From: Caryophanales bacterium UBA5455
GTDB taxonomy: Bacteria > Bacillota_I > Bacilli_A > RFN20 > CAG-826
Reading direction: 5' to 3'
DNA length: 20,574 nt
Assembly (NCBI GenBank): GCA_002427365.1
Contig: DIQT01000006.1
Location: 29,887-50,460, forward strand
In this document: one piece after another, positions 6,997 through 14,609 of the stretch
How positions within the stretch are numbered: position 1 is the first letter of the stretch
Layout of the letters: every line of letters begins with the position of its first letter
Position numbers and translations under genes: made by a program
The notes under the pieces: model-generated
Told to the model about the DNA's origin: nothing
Databases searched by the model: none
Seen by the model: only the letters and a program-made list of their open reading frames with translations

Positions 6997-7680
6997 ATGA
7001 CAAATTACCATATTACAGTTGCCGTTGATGGACCTGCCGCTGCGGGAAAATCGACAATTGCAAAGCGGATTGCGGAAACACTAGGCTTTACTTATATCGA
7101 TACTGGTGCGATGTATCGGGCTTTTACGTATTACGTAATAAGTAAAGGTATTGATCCAGAAGATGAAGCCGCGAGTGTTAAAGTAATCGATGAAGTTGTG
7201 ATTGATTTACTTCCGGATGGAACCGTTTTACTTAATGATCAAGATGTTACGAAAGTAATTCGTGAACATTTAGTTAGTCAAAATGTTTCATATATTGCTT
7301 CCTATAAAGATATTCGGCTCGCCCTCGTCGAACAACAACGCCGGCTTGCGAATAATAAATCAGTTGTCATGGATGGCCGTGATATTGGAACATACGTTTT
7401 ACCAAATGCGGATGTTAAAATCTTCCTAGTGGCAAATGTTCATGAACGGGCAATTCGCCGGCATGAAGAAAATATGGAAAAAGGAATTCCTTCCGTTTTA
7501 GAAGAAATTGAAAAAGATTTAATTCGCCGCGATCAAATCGATTCGGGAAGAAATTTTGCTCCGTTAAAACAAGCAGACGATGCGTATTATTTAGATTCAT
7601 CGGATTTAACAATTGAAGAAGTTGTTAAAGTTGCATTAGAAGTTATTGCTCATAAGACCGGGATAAAGGCGCACAAATAA
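6997..7680 (+). CDS. cmk: Cytidylate kinase Cmk
   Basis: Cmk transfers phosphate from ATP to CMP or dCMP, recycling products of RNA decay and lipid synthesis. The 227-residue protein has the P-loop DGPAAAGKST (11-20), the CMP-binding block YIDTGAMYRA, DGRDIGTYVLPNADVK and the lid-region arginines RAIRRHEE and RRDQIDSGR. Length is typical. A GAGGG ribosome site precedes the ATG. The stop overlaps the der start by 1 nt (TAATG). In Bacillus an S1-domain gene (ypfD) lies between cmk and der; here it is absent. Confidence 0.98.
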   Translation: MTNYHITVAVDGPAAAGKSTIAKRIAETLGFTYIDTGAMYRAFTYYVISKGIDPEDEAASVKVIDEVVIDLLPDGTVLLNDQDVTKVIREHLVSQNVSYIASYKDIRLALVEQQRRLANNKSVVMDGRDIGTYVLPNADVKIFLVANVHERAIRRHEENMEKGIPSVLEEIEKDLIRRDQIDSGRNFAPLKQADDAYYLDSSDLTIEEVVKVALEVIAHKTGIKAHK

Positions 7681-8990
7681 TGATTAATGGTGTTGTAGCG
7701 ATTGTTGGATCACCAAACGTTGGGAAATCAACGCTTTTTAATCGTATCATTGGTGAACGACAAGCAATTGTTCATGATGAAGCCGGAATTACTCGGGACC
7801 GGTTATACGCAAAAGCATCATGGTTAACGAAAGAGTTTCGCATTATTGATACGGGTGGAATCGAATTAACCGATTCACCATTTCAAACGCAAATTCGCGC
7901 GCAAGTAGAAATTGCCGTTGAAGAAGCTGATGTTATTATTTTTATGGCGGACGCCCAACTTGGGGTTACAAAAGAAGACCGCCAAATTGCCAAAATGCTT
8001 CATCAAACAAATAAGCCCGTCGTTCTAGCTGTTAATAAAGCAGATAACGAAGCCTTCCGATTAAGCGCGATGGAATTTTATGAATTAGGCTTTGAACACG
8101 TCATTCCAATTGCCGTTACCCATGGTGTAGGAACAGGTGACGTTTTAGATTTTGTTGTTCAAAATTTACCCGGTGATGCGAGAAAACAACATAATGAAGA
8201 AGCCATTTGCTTTTCCGTCATTGGTCGACCAAACGTTGGTAAGTCCTCACTTGTAAACGCAATTTTAAATGAAGACCGCGTCATTGTTTCCCCAATTAGT
8301 GGCACAACCCGTGATGCAATCGATACCCCGTTTCGGAAAAACGAACAAGATTATGTTGTTATTGATACCGCCGGCTTAGTAAAACGCGGCCGGATTTATG
8401 AATCAGTTGATAAATACGCCGCCTTACGTGCGTTATCCGCGATTGATCGTAGTGATATCGTTTTATTAATGCTTGATGCCTCGGAAGGGATAATCGCCCA
8501 AGACAAGCACGTTGTTGGTTATGCGATGGACGCTAATAAACCAATTATTATCGTTGTTAATAAATGGGACTTAGTTAAAAAAGAAACAAATACGATGAGT
8601 GACTTTAGCAAACTCATTCGAAAAGAATTTAAGTTTTTAGATTACGCGCCAATTGTTTATGTTTCCGCATTAGAAAATAAACGGATTCAAACAATCTTTG
8701 ATGAATTACTCGTTGTTAATGATGCGTATAATTTACGCATTGGCACATCGGTGTTAAATGAAATTATTCATGATGCGCAAATTATTAATCCGCCACCGCA
8801 CTTTAACAAAGGGCGCATAAGAATATATTACGCTAATCAAGTAAGTGCAAAACCACCGACATTTGTTTTATTTTGTAACAACCCCCAATTCATGCACTTT
8901 TCCTATCAACGGTTTTTAGAAAATCGTTTACGGGAATCATTCCCGCTTGATGGGACCCCAATTAAAATAATTTTACGAATGAGAACATAA
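7680..8990 (+). CDS. der: Ribosome-assembly GTPase Der (EngA)
   Basis: Der is an essential GTPase with two tandem G domains that helps build the 50S subunit. In the 436-residue protein the first domain shows GSPNVGKST (10-18), DTGG (57-60) and NKAD (119-122); the second shows GRPNVGKSS (182-190), DTAG (229-232) and NKWD (294-297). A KH-like C-terminal domain (about 350-436) follows, containing NPPPHFNKGRIRIYYANQ. All motifs are intact and the length is typical. It is translationally coupled to cmk and its stop is one base from the gpsA start. Confidence 0.98.
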   Translation: MINGVVAIVGSPNVGKSTLFNRIIGERQAIVHDEAGITRDRLYAKASWLTKEFRIIDTGGIELTDSPFQTQIRAQVEIAVEEADVIIFMADAQLGVTKEDRQIAKMLHQTNKPVVLAVNKADNEAFRLSAMEFYELGFEHVIPIAVTHGVGTGDVLDFVVQNLPGDARKQHNEEAICFSVIGRPNVGKSSLVNAILNEDRVIVSPISGTTRDAIDTPFRKNEQDYVVIDTAGLVKRGRIYESVDKYAALRALSAIDRSDIVLLMLDASEGIIAQDKHVVGYAMDANKPIIIVVNKWDLVKKETNTMSDFSKLIRKEFKFLDYAPIVYVSALENKRIQTIFDELLVVNDAYNLRIGTSVLNEIIHDAQIINPPPHFNKGRIRIYYANQVSAKPPTFVLFCNNPQFMHFSYQRFLENRLRESFPLDGTPIKIILRMRT

Positions 8991-8991
8991 G

Positions 8992-9999
8992 ATGAACTGT
9001 TTAATTATTGGTAGTGGTAGTTGGGGAACGGCGTTAGGCCAAGTACTTGCTGATAATTTTCACCAAGTAATTGTTTATGGAATTAATCAAAACCAAGTTG
9101 ATGATATAAATCTCAATCACCAAAACAAAGCTTTTTTTGGCGATGATGTTTTTTTAAATCCTAAAATTCGCGCAACCTCGGATTTAAAAGCCGCGGTTAA
9201 AGCTGCGGAAGTTATTGTTATTAGTGTCCCTTCAAGCGCGATGCGAAGTGTTTTAAATGACCTTTTACCTTTACTTACAGAACGAAAATATTTTGTTAAT
9301 ACGGCGAAAGGGCTTGAACGTGGAACGGATTTACGGATGTCCGATGTTATTCGTGATGTTGTTAGCGAAGATCTTCGCTACCCGATTGTTTCATTAATTG
9401 GACCAAGTCACGCTGAAGAAGTTATTTTACGACAAGTAACATTATTAACCGCAACGAGCTTATATTTACCAACTGCTGAAGTAATTCAAACGTTATTCGC
9501 TAATGAATATTTCCGCGTTTATACAAATACGGATGAAATTGGTGCGGAGCTTGGGGTCGCAATGAAAAACGCAATTGCGATTGCTAGTGGCGCCCTCGCT
9601 GGCTTAGGATATGGCGATAATGCACGCGCCGCCTTAATTACTCGCGGCTTACATGAAATGAGTAAATTTGGTGTTTATTTTGGCGCTAAACCAGAAACAT
9701 TTTTAGGGCTAAGCGGACTTGGTGACTTAGTTGTTACTTGCAATTCTTTTCATTCGCGAAATTTTAAAGCTGGCTATGAGATTGGCCGAGCTAATTCCGC
9801 CACAGCGTTTTTAGAAAATAATAAAGTAACCGTCGAAGGTATTTATGCGACACAAGTTATTTATGAAATTGCCCGTAAAAATAATCTTGAATTACCAATT
9901 GTTAATGCAATTTATGATGTGCTATTTAATCAGGCGGAACCGCGGCTTGTTGTTAGTGAGTTAATGCTACGGCCGCTAAAAGATGAAAAGCAAAAATAG
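8992..9999 (+). CDS. gpsA: NAD(P)-dependent glycerol-3-phosphate dehydrogenase GpsA
   Basis: GpsA reduces dihydroxyacetone phosphate to sn-glycerol 3-phosphate, the backbone for phospholipids, linking to pgsA later in this window. The 335-residue protein has the Rossmann motif GSGSWGTA (7-14), TAKGLE with Lys106, GPSHAEE, catalytic Lys192 in MKNAIAIASG, and SGLGDLVVTC with Asp245 plus HSRNFKAG. Length is normal. The der-gpsA-hup order is shared with Bacillus. No clear terminator follows; the next gene has its own leader. Confidence 0.98.
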   Translation: MNCLIIGSGSWGTALGQVLADNFHQVIVYGINQNQVDDINLNHQNKAFFGDDVFLNPKIRATSDLKAAVKAAEVIVISVPSSAMRSVLNDLLPLLTERKYFVNTAKGLERGTDLRMSDVIRDVVSEDLRYPIVSLIGPSHAEEVILRQVTLLTATSLYLPTAEVIQTLFANEYFRVYTNTDEIGAELGVAMKNAIAIASGALAGLGYGDNARAALITRGLHEMSKFGVYFGAKPETFLGLSGLGDLVVTCNSFHSRNFKAGYEIGRANSATAFLENNKVTVEGIYATQVIYEIARKNNLELPIVNAIYDVLFNQAEPRLVVSELMLRPLKDEKQK

Positions 10000-10032
10000 T
10001 TGTGGGTAAATCGTAAAAAATGTGTTCCTGTG

Positions 10033-10070
10033 TTGTATTTTTATTATTTGTGTGGTAATTTAATTATAGA
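10033..10070 (+). promoter_or_regulatory. Putative promoter region of hup
   Basis: Two overlapping readings exist: TTGTAT (10033-10038) with 17 bp to an extended -10 TGGTAATTT (hexamer 10056-10061), or a -10-like TATAGA at 10065-10070 without a good -35. The intergenic stretch is very T/G-rich and has no hairpin terminator for gpsA. Confidence 0.35.
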
Positions 10071-10100
10071 TTAAAATAAATTCATAATGGAGGAACTAAT

Positions 10101-10373
10101 ATGAATAAAGTCGATTTAGTAGATTTAATTGCTGAAAGAACAGGTTTAACAAAAAAAGAAGCCGAAGCCGCTCTTAACGCGCTTATCGATGGCACAATCG
10201 AAGCTCTTGAAGCCGGCAAATCCGTTAAAGTTTCTGGTTTTGGTAGTTTTAATGTTCGTGAACGTCAAGAACGTCGTGGTGTTAACCCAAAAACGCAAGA
10301 ACCAATCGTTATTCCTGCCAGCAGAGCTGTTGTTTTTAAATCATCCAAAGTTTTAAAAGACACCGTTCAATAA
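10101..10373 (+). CDS. hup: Histone-like DNA-binding protein HU
   Basis: HU bends and compacts DNA as a dimer. The 90-residue protein is a full, standard HU: MNKVDLVDLIAERTGLTKKE, the SVKVSGFGSFNVRERQERRG strand region, then the DNA-grasping arm around NPKTQEPIVIPAS and the end AVVFKSSKVLKDTV. The conserved Pro at the arm tip is present (VIPAS). A strong GGAGG site lies 8 nt before the ATG. A hairpin terminator follows at once, so it is probably a single-gene, highly expressed transcript. Confidence 0.98.
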   Translation: MNKVDLVDLIAERTGLTKKEAEAALNALIDGTIEALEAGKSVKVSGFGSFNVRERQERRGVNPKTQEPIVIPASRAVVFKSSKVLKDTVQ

Positions 10374-10394
10374 TTAATTAACTTTAAGACAATT

Positions 10395-10424
10395 AAAAGA
10401 GAGCGATTCCGTTCTCTTTTTTTT
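10395..10424 (+). terminator. Intrinsic terminator after hup
   Basis: AAGAGAGC (10397-10404) pairs with GTTCTCTT (10411-10418; one G-T wobble) over the loop GATTCC, followed by a run of T. It isolates hup from cca. Confidence 0.88.
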
Positions 10425-10433
10425 ATTTAAATT

Positions 10434-10442
10434 TGCTATGAT
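10434..10442 (+). promoter_or_regulatory. Extended -10 promoter placed right at the cca start
   Basis: TGCTATGAT is an extended -10 box (hexamer TATGAT 10437-10442). The cca ATG is at 10449, where transcription would be expected to begin, so the mRNA may have no leader. No good -35 is present. The hup terminator lies immediately upstream, so cca needs its own promoter. Confidence 0.5.
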
Positions 10443-10448
10443 TAAAGT

Positions 10449-11114
10449 ATGGAAATATTAAAACTACTCAAACAACTTAATTCACTCTTCCTTAGTGAGG
10501 GTGAAAGCATTTATGCGGTCGGGGGAAGTGTTCGTGATTATTTACGAAATGTAGCGACGACCGATTTTGATTTTGCGACAAGTGCGACACCTGACGTAAT
10601 GAAAAAACTTCTGCCTGACGCTAATTTTACATTCGCGCGCTTTGGGACGGTTTCTTATAAGTTTGATGAAAACCATATTGAAATAACAACGTTCCGCCAT
10701 GAGGATTCTTATCGTGATGCCCGTCATCCAAGCCAAATTACATTTGTAAAAGAAATGACTATTGATGCTTTTCGCCGCGACTTTACGATTAACGCTTTAT
10801 ATTTAGATGCAAATGGGGTCATATATGACTTTTTTAATGGCCAAGATGATTTAAATAACAAAATTATTCGAATGATTGGTGATCCTTATGTGCGCTTAAA
10901 AGAAGACCCCTTACGTATTTTACGCGCTTTACGGTTTAAACTTATTTTAGGCTTTACCTTTGAAGAAACCTTAGACCAAGCACTTCACGTCAGTGCGCCC
11001 TTAGTTAAATTATTAACACCCGCGAAAGTTGAAGTCGAAATTAAAAAAATGCGCGCGTACGATAATTTGGCAACAAATTTACTTTTAGAGCAATATCAAA
11101 TACTAACAACATAG
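10449..11114 (+). CDS. cca: Short class II CCA-adding enzyme / poly(A) polymerase family protein
   Basis: CCA enzymes add or repair the 3' CCA of tRNAs; relatives add A tails. The 221-residue protein has the full nucleotidyltransferase head: VGGSVRDYL (24-32), the metal-binding DFD (39-41), ITTFRHEDSYRDARHP, FRRDFTIN (108-115) and, in the neck, EDPLRILRALRF (152-163), which contains the EDxxR base-selecting motif. It then stops after VEVEIKKMRAYDN. Bacillus Cca is about 400 residues, so the body and tail that hold the tRNA are almost wholly missing, and the 44 nt to dnaD cannot encode them. An in-frame TAA at 10443 fixes ATG 10449 as the first possible start; there is no ribosome site. It could be a minimal enzyme, or a decaying gene. 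Confidence 0.85.
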   Translation: MEILKLLKQLNSLFLSEGESIYAVGGSVRDYLRNVATTDFDFATSATPDVMKKLLPDANFTFARFGTVSYKFDENHIEITTFRHEDSYRDARHPSQITFVKEMTIDAFRRDFTINALYLDANGVIYDFFNGQDDLNNKIIRMIGDPYVRLKEDPLRILRALRFKLILGFTFEETLDQALHVSAPLVKLLTPAKVEVEIKKMRAYDNLATNLLLEQYQILTT

Positions 11115-11158
11115 TAAACATGCTAGACTATAAACATATTCAAGAAAGGAGTTAAATC

Positions 11159-11818
11159 ATGATCCCTGATGCCTTAGATTTCCGTTATTTACTTGCCGAA
11201 TATTATAAAAGAATTGGCTTAGATGAAACTGAGCTCGCGGTTATTATTATGATTGAACATTTAATTCAACAAGGTAATGAATTAATTACTCCTGATTTAC
11301 TTGGACTTAAAATGTCGTTATCAACCGAAACAATTGATAAAACAATGGCGGGGTTATTAAATAAAGGCTTACTTGATTATACATATAATAGCGCCACGAG
11401 TGGTTCGATGGCGACATCATTAAAACCATTAAAACAACGCTTATACCGTGAATTTCAACTTGATTTAGCGAATGAACAAAATGGTAAAAGTGTTGATATT
11501 ACTTCGCAACTGGAAAATATTTTTGCGGTTTATCAAAAAGAACTCGGTCGTTTCCTTTCTCCCGCGGAAACGCAACGGATCCGTGAATGGTTTGATTATG
11601 GCTATAGTGAACAAATGATTATTGATGCGTTACATGAAGCATTAAGTAAAAAACGCCGGTCGATTCGTTCAATTGATAAAATCCTTCTCCAATGGGCGAC
11701 AAGTGATGATGTCGCTAAAGAAGGCTTCTCAACGAAAAAAGAAAGTTGGGACCAAGACGTTAGCCAAACAATTGAAATCGCAAAGAAACAATGGTTTAAA
11801 TTTGATGACGAAGAATAA
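11159..11818 (+). CDS. dnaD: Primosomal replication protein DnaD
   Basis: DnaD remodels DNA and helps load the replicative helicase at oriC and at restart sites in Firmicutes. The 219-residue protein has an N-terminal winged-helix oligomerisation domain (about 10-90) and a C-terminal DnaB_2-type domain (about 118-185) with the family pattern YQKELGRFLSPAETQRIREW, IIDALHEAL and SIDKILLQW. The ribosome site is AAAGGAG, 8 nt before the ATG; TATAAA at 11129-11134 is a weak -10 candidate. Its end overlaps nth by 14 nt. The dnaD-nth pair is conserved in Bacilli. Confidence 0.95.
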   Translation: MIPDALDFRYLLAEYYKRIGLDETELAVIIMIEHLIQQGNELITPDLLGLKMSLSTETIDKTMAGLLNKGLLDYTYNSATSGSMATSLKPLKQRLYREFQLDLANEQNGKSVDITSQLENIFAVYQKELGRFLSPAETQRIREWFDYGYSEQMIIDALHEALSKKRRSIRSIDKILLQWATSDDVAKEGFSTKKESWDQDVSQTIEIAKKQWFKFDDEE

Positions 11819-12449
11819 GAAAATAGAAGTAATTACCGCATATTTTAATGAGCTCCTTCCTAATGTTGGCACGGAACTTATTTACCATAAAGATTATGAA
11901 CTTTTAATCGCTGTTATGTTAAGTGCGCAAACAACGGATGTCGCTGTTAATAAAGTGACACCGGTGTTATTTTCGCATTTTCCTTCCTTAAACGATCTAG
12001 CGAAAGCAGAAGTAGAAGCAATCGCTAATGACATTAAAACGATTGGCCTATATAAAACAAAAGCTAAAAACGTTAAAGCAATTGCGATGATGCTACTAGA
12101 AAACTTTCAGGGGGTCGTCCCTCGTGAAAAAGAACAATTATTAACGCTACCAGGAGTTGGCAATAAGACCGCGAACGTTGTCCGTGCGGAACTATTTAAG
12201 ATTCCTGAAATCGCTGTTGATACACATGTAAGCCGCGTTTCCAAGCGGTTAGGGTTAGCAAGTCCAACGGATAACCCTGATCAAATTGAAGCAAAACTTC
12301 GAAAATTATTAAAAAAGGAACAATACATTTCCTTTCACCATCAAGCAATTCATTTTGGCCGCTATCACTGTTTAGCTCGTTCCCCAAAATGCTATGAATG
12401 TAAACTAGTTGATTTATGTTTAGAAAAAAATAAACGGCTTACTCCGTGA
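11805..12449 (+). CDS. nth: Endonuclease III (DNA glycosylase/AP lyase)
   Basis: Nth removes oxidised pyrimidines and cuts the strand in base excision repair. I place the start at ATG 11805, inside the end of dnaD, giving 214 residues, the normal length; a longer in-frame ORF starting at 11673 would run through dnaD and is not credible. Motifs: helix-hairpin-helix LPGVGNKTANVV (115-126) with catalytic Lys121, catalytic Asp139 in VDTHVSRV, and the [4Fe-4S] loop Cys189-x6-Cys196-x2-Cys199-x5-Cys205. There is no strong ribosome site, so translation is probably coupled to dnaD. The TGA stop lies 11 nt inside the convergent recU gene. Confidence 0.97.
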   Translation: MTKNKKIEVITAYFNELLPNVGTELIYHKDYELLIAVMLSAQTTDVAVNKVTPVLFSHFPSLNDLAKAEVEAIANDIKTIGLYKTKAKNVKAIAMMLLENFQGVVPREKEQLLTLPGVGNKTANVVRAELFKIPEIAVDTHVSRVSKRLGLASPTDNPDQIEAKLRKLLKKEQYISFHHQAIHFGRYHCLARSPKCYECKLVDLCLEKNKRLTP

Positions 12450-13026
12450 AGTAAAGCGTATTAACAATTGGTAAATAATCTAAGCGTGGCGATAAAAGAC
12501 GGGGCACTAAGAAGCCCTTTTCTTTTATTTCTTCATACGTTAAAGATTTTTTCTTTTCGTAATAAGCATCTAGAAGTATTTTCGCATCAAGTAAATAAAC
12601 TTCGTCATGACCGCGAAATTCAATAATGAAAAAGGCAATTCCCCCATGAGCGATAACTTCTTCTAAATGTTTAAATTGATAAGACGTAATATTAGCAAGG
12701 GGAAACCTTGTCTTTCCAGCAACACTTTTTGCTTCAAAATCGATATAGCGACCTTTATAGACGCCGTTATAGTCCGTTGTTGATTGCTTTTCAAAAAACG
12801 CTTCAATAATTTTTGGCCCATTTGTGTAATCAACTTTAACAACTTTAATTGGCGTTGGTCGTTTTGTAATAATTGCGAGGTTCGCGTCGCGATAATATTC
12901 ATTACTTAAATTTAAATCGTTTTCCAGCGCCATCCCCCGATTAGCCGCATTAAAATTTTTCCGAGTTGAAATTTTTTCTTCCGGAACAACTTTCTTTGCT
13001 TTTTTGCCGTTAGGGTAATTAATCAT
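12439..13026 (-). CDS. recU: Holliday junction resolvase RecU
   Basis: RecU cuts Holliday junctions and moderates RecA in Firmicutes. The 195-residue protein has NRGMALENDLN, the KRPTPIKVVKVDY block, STTDYNGVYKGRYIDFEAKS (82-101) holding the catalytic Asp85, Glu98 and Lys100, and FPLANI..QFKHLEEV. Length is near Bacillus RecU (206). It is the second gene of a minus-strand pair; its ATG overlaps the stop of the exonuclease gene (ATGA). Its 3' end overlaps nth by 11 bases tail to tail, with no hairpin between. In Bacillus recU is paired with the penicillin-binding gene ponA; that partner is absent here. Confidence 0.96.
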   Translation of the reverse strand: MINYPNGKKAKKVVPEEKISTRKNFNAANRGMALENDLNLSNEYYRDANLAIITKRPTPIKVVKVDYTNGPKIIEAFFEKQSTTDYNGVYKGRYIDFEAKSVAGKTRFPLANITSYQFKHLEEVIAHGGIAFFIIEFRGHDEVYLLDAKILLDAYYEKKKSLTYEEIKEKGFLVPRLLSPRLDYLPIVNTLYFTE

Positions 13027-13763
13027 TTTTTTGGTTCAGCTTCGATATATTCCTTTACAATATTTGAAAAGTCGGTTGCGCTAACATTTTCGCCTTCAAT
13101 TAGTTTTTGTGTCGCCACAAGAACTGGCTCCGGCAACTTTGAATGATGGACTAACACTTTTAAATATTCTTTATAAAGCGTTTCGGGTGATTTCATCATC
13201 GCATCATATAAGCGACCTAAATTAATCGCATCATCAAGGGGATCGTGTTGGGTCCCGTTAAAGTCTAAATTAAACATCTTACAATAATTAAGTAGGGAGT
13301 AAGGGTTCCCATTTTCATCTTTAATAAATTCGGATAAAATATCGCTTAAATCAATAAAGTTTTTTCCAATATATTTAACGATATCTTTATCAGCGTCTGT
13401 TGAATGAAGTAAACTTTGATTAAATATCCGAATATCGTGATTACCAAAGGTAACAAATTTCGCTTTGTCCCATTTCTTTCCAACATATTCTTTAAATTCT
13501 TCTAACGCTAATTTATAAGGAATTCCCTTTGCTTTAAGATGGGATTCATTAATTCCTGTTAGTTTTGTGACATAAAAGCCAATCCGCTTTTTCGCTAAGA
13601 CATAGCGCTTAAATCCTTTACTTTGTTTTCTTAATGTTTTGTCTTTTTTAAGCGTAACAACAACCGCTCCAATGGCAATCATTTCGTGCGATTCTTGGGT
13701 GCCTTCTAAATCAAGAAAAACCAAATATTTGCTATCGCCGATTTGCCGCAATAATTTCTTCAT
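13023..13763 (-). CDS. DnaQ-like DEDDh 3'-5' exonuclease family protein
   Basis: The 246-residue protein has all five acidic/His residues of a DEDDh exonuclease: Asp18 and Glu20 in FLDLEGT, Asp110 in FGNHDIRIF, and His173 with Asp178 in HDPLDDAINL. The LTGI block after Exo I is also present. About 55 C-terminal residues beyond the nuclease fold have no recognised motif. It is not the polymerase proofreading subunit by any sign I can see; it could act on DNA or RNA. It overlaps recU by 4 nt (ATGA), so the two are co-translated, suggesting a role in recombination or end processing. GAGGTTG lies before the ATG. Confidence 0.88.
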   Translation of the reverse strand: MKKLLRQIGDSKYLVFLDLEGTQESHEMIAIGAVVVTLKKDKTLRKQSKGFKRYVLAKKRIGFYVTKLTGINESHLKAKGIPYKLALEEFKEYVGKKWDKAKFVTFGNHDIRIFNQSLLHSTDADKDIVKYIGKNFIDLSDILSEFIKDENGNPYSLLNYCKMFNLDFNGTQHDPLDDAINLGRLYDAMMKSPETLYKEYLKVLVHHSKLPEPVLVATQKLIEGENVSATDFSNIVKEYIEAEPKK

Positions 13764-13781
13764 GTTTCAACCTCATTTGCT

Positions 13782-13790
13782 ATTATATCA
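13782..13790 (-). promoter_or_regulatory. Extended -10 promoter of the exonuclease-recU pair
   Basis: On the minus strand TGATATAAT reads from 13790 to 13782. The -35 region is AT-rich without a clear hexamer. It is the same TGATATAAT string seen before parA. Confidence 0.6.
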
Positions 13791-13826
13791 CAAGATTTAT
13801 TCATATTTTATTTCACTCGTGTTTCA

Positions 13827-13855
13827 TTGAATAATTTAGGAGATTTCTTTATAAT
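13827..13855 (+). promoter_or_regulatory. Promoter of gpsB
   Basis: TTGAAT (13827-13832), 17 bp spacer, TATAAT (13850-13855): the best standard housekeeping promoter in the window. The start would be near 13862, with GAGGG as ribosome site for ATG 13879. It is divergent from the exonuclease promoter. Confidence 0.8.
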
Positions 13856-13878
13856 TAAGTGTAATCGAGGGTAAGAAA

Positions 13879-14241
13879 ATGGAATTAAAATTAAAATTAA
13901 CAGCAAAAGATATTTTAGAAAAGAAGTTTGCGCCAAACTTTAAAGGTTATGACCCTCGTGAAGTCGATCTTTTTCTTGATCAAGTCTTAGAAGATTATCG
14001 ATTACTAGAAGGATTAATTGCAAAAGATATTAAAGCCTTAGAACTAAAAGTTAAAGAATTAGAAAAATCTCTCCGTCAATTAGAAGATGTCAAAGCGAAA
14101 AACGCTCTCATCGAAGAAAAACTGAAAGTTCTTAATAAAAGCAAACATGTCGCGCTTGAACGCGTCGACTTATTAGTGCGGATTGATAAACTTGAACGGG
14201 CATTATATAAAGAAGGCGTAAATCCAAATAAAATAGTATAA
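13879..14241 (+). CDS. gpsB: DivIVA-domain cell-division protein GpsB
   Basis: GpsB is a small coiled-coil adaptor that moves cell-wall synthases between the septum and the side wall. The 120-residue protein starts with the DivIVA lipid-binding block (LTAKDILEKKFAP, FKGYDPREVDLFLDQVLEDY; residues 7-40), then a long coiled coil (about 41-110) rich in Leu, Lys and Glu. The short length and the position immediately upstream of rnpB, as in Bacillus, favour GpsB over full-length DivIVA, which is longer. If the assignment is right, the cell probably still makes a wall, though DivIVA-domain proteins also occur elsewhere. Confidence 0.85.
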   Translation: MELKLKLTAKDILEKKFAPNFKGYDPREVDLFLDQVLEDYRLLEGLIAKDIKALELKVKELEKSLRQLEDVKAKNALIEEKLKVLNKSKHVALERVDLLVRIDKLERALYKEGVNPNKIV

Positions 14242-14242
14242 T
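14237..14242 (+). promoter_or_regulatory. -10 box of rnpB, overlapping the gpsB stop
   Basis: TATAAT covers the gpsB stop codon. A start 7 nt downstream coincides with base 14249, the first base of the RNase P RNA P1 stem. No good -35 hexamer is seen at the usual spacing. Confidence 0.6.
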
Positions 14243-14248
14243 AGAATA

Positions 14249-14581
14249 ATCGGTCTGGATAACTGCTGGCGAAAGTTAGAGGAAAGTCCATGCTCGCCTT
14301 TGCTGCGATGCAAAGAGTGATTGTGCTAGCGGAAAAAATAACGCTAGGAAGGGAGGAGTCCCTTACGGCGTGCGAACACCTAAGTCGAAAGATATGGTGA
14401 ACGCCTGAAAGTGCCACAGAGACGCAGTTTAGAGGAAACTCTAAAGTGGAACGCGGTAAACCCCACAAGCGAGAAACCCAAATTTGGTAGGGGAAATTCA
14501 ATGCGCGAACTGAAGCGCGGCGAGTAGGTTACGACCTAGATAAATAGTTATCTTCAACAGAACATGGCTTATAGGACCGAT
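14249..14581 (+). ncRNA. rnpB: RNase P RNA, type B
   Basis: This is the catalytic RNA that cuts the 5' leader from tRNA precursors. P1 is ATCGGTC (14249-14255) pairing with GACCGAT (14575-14581). The conserved 5' block AGAGGAAAGTCCATGCTCGC and the 3' block ACAGAACATGGCTTATAG form the P4 core. GCGAGAAACCCAAATTTGG followed by TAGGGGAA matches the Bacillus-type (type B) L15 region. P3 is a short helix, CTGGC/GTTAG, capped by GAAA. Total length is about 333 nt, slightly short for type B. It fills most of the 368-nt gap between gpsB and pgsA. No hairpin terminator follows before pgsA, 28 nt downstream, so precursor processing or read-through into pgsA is likely. Confidence 0.96.
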
Positions 14582-14609
14582 ACTCACATTTTTAAAAAAG
14601 AGGGCTAAG

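Noticed and set aside
6578..7003. 141-codon minus-strand frame opposite the small membrane protein
   Set aside because: It mirrors the plus-strand gene, has no ribosome site on its strand, and the plus-strand gene has operon context.
11673..11804. Longer Nth starting at ATG 11673
   Set aside because: The extra 44 codons run through the DnaD coding region in another frame and do not resemble Nth; ATG 11805 gives the normal length.
14076..14501. Minus-strand 141-codon frame across gpsB and rnpB
   Set aside because: It covers a highly conserved structural RNA and a real gene on the other strand.
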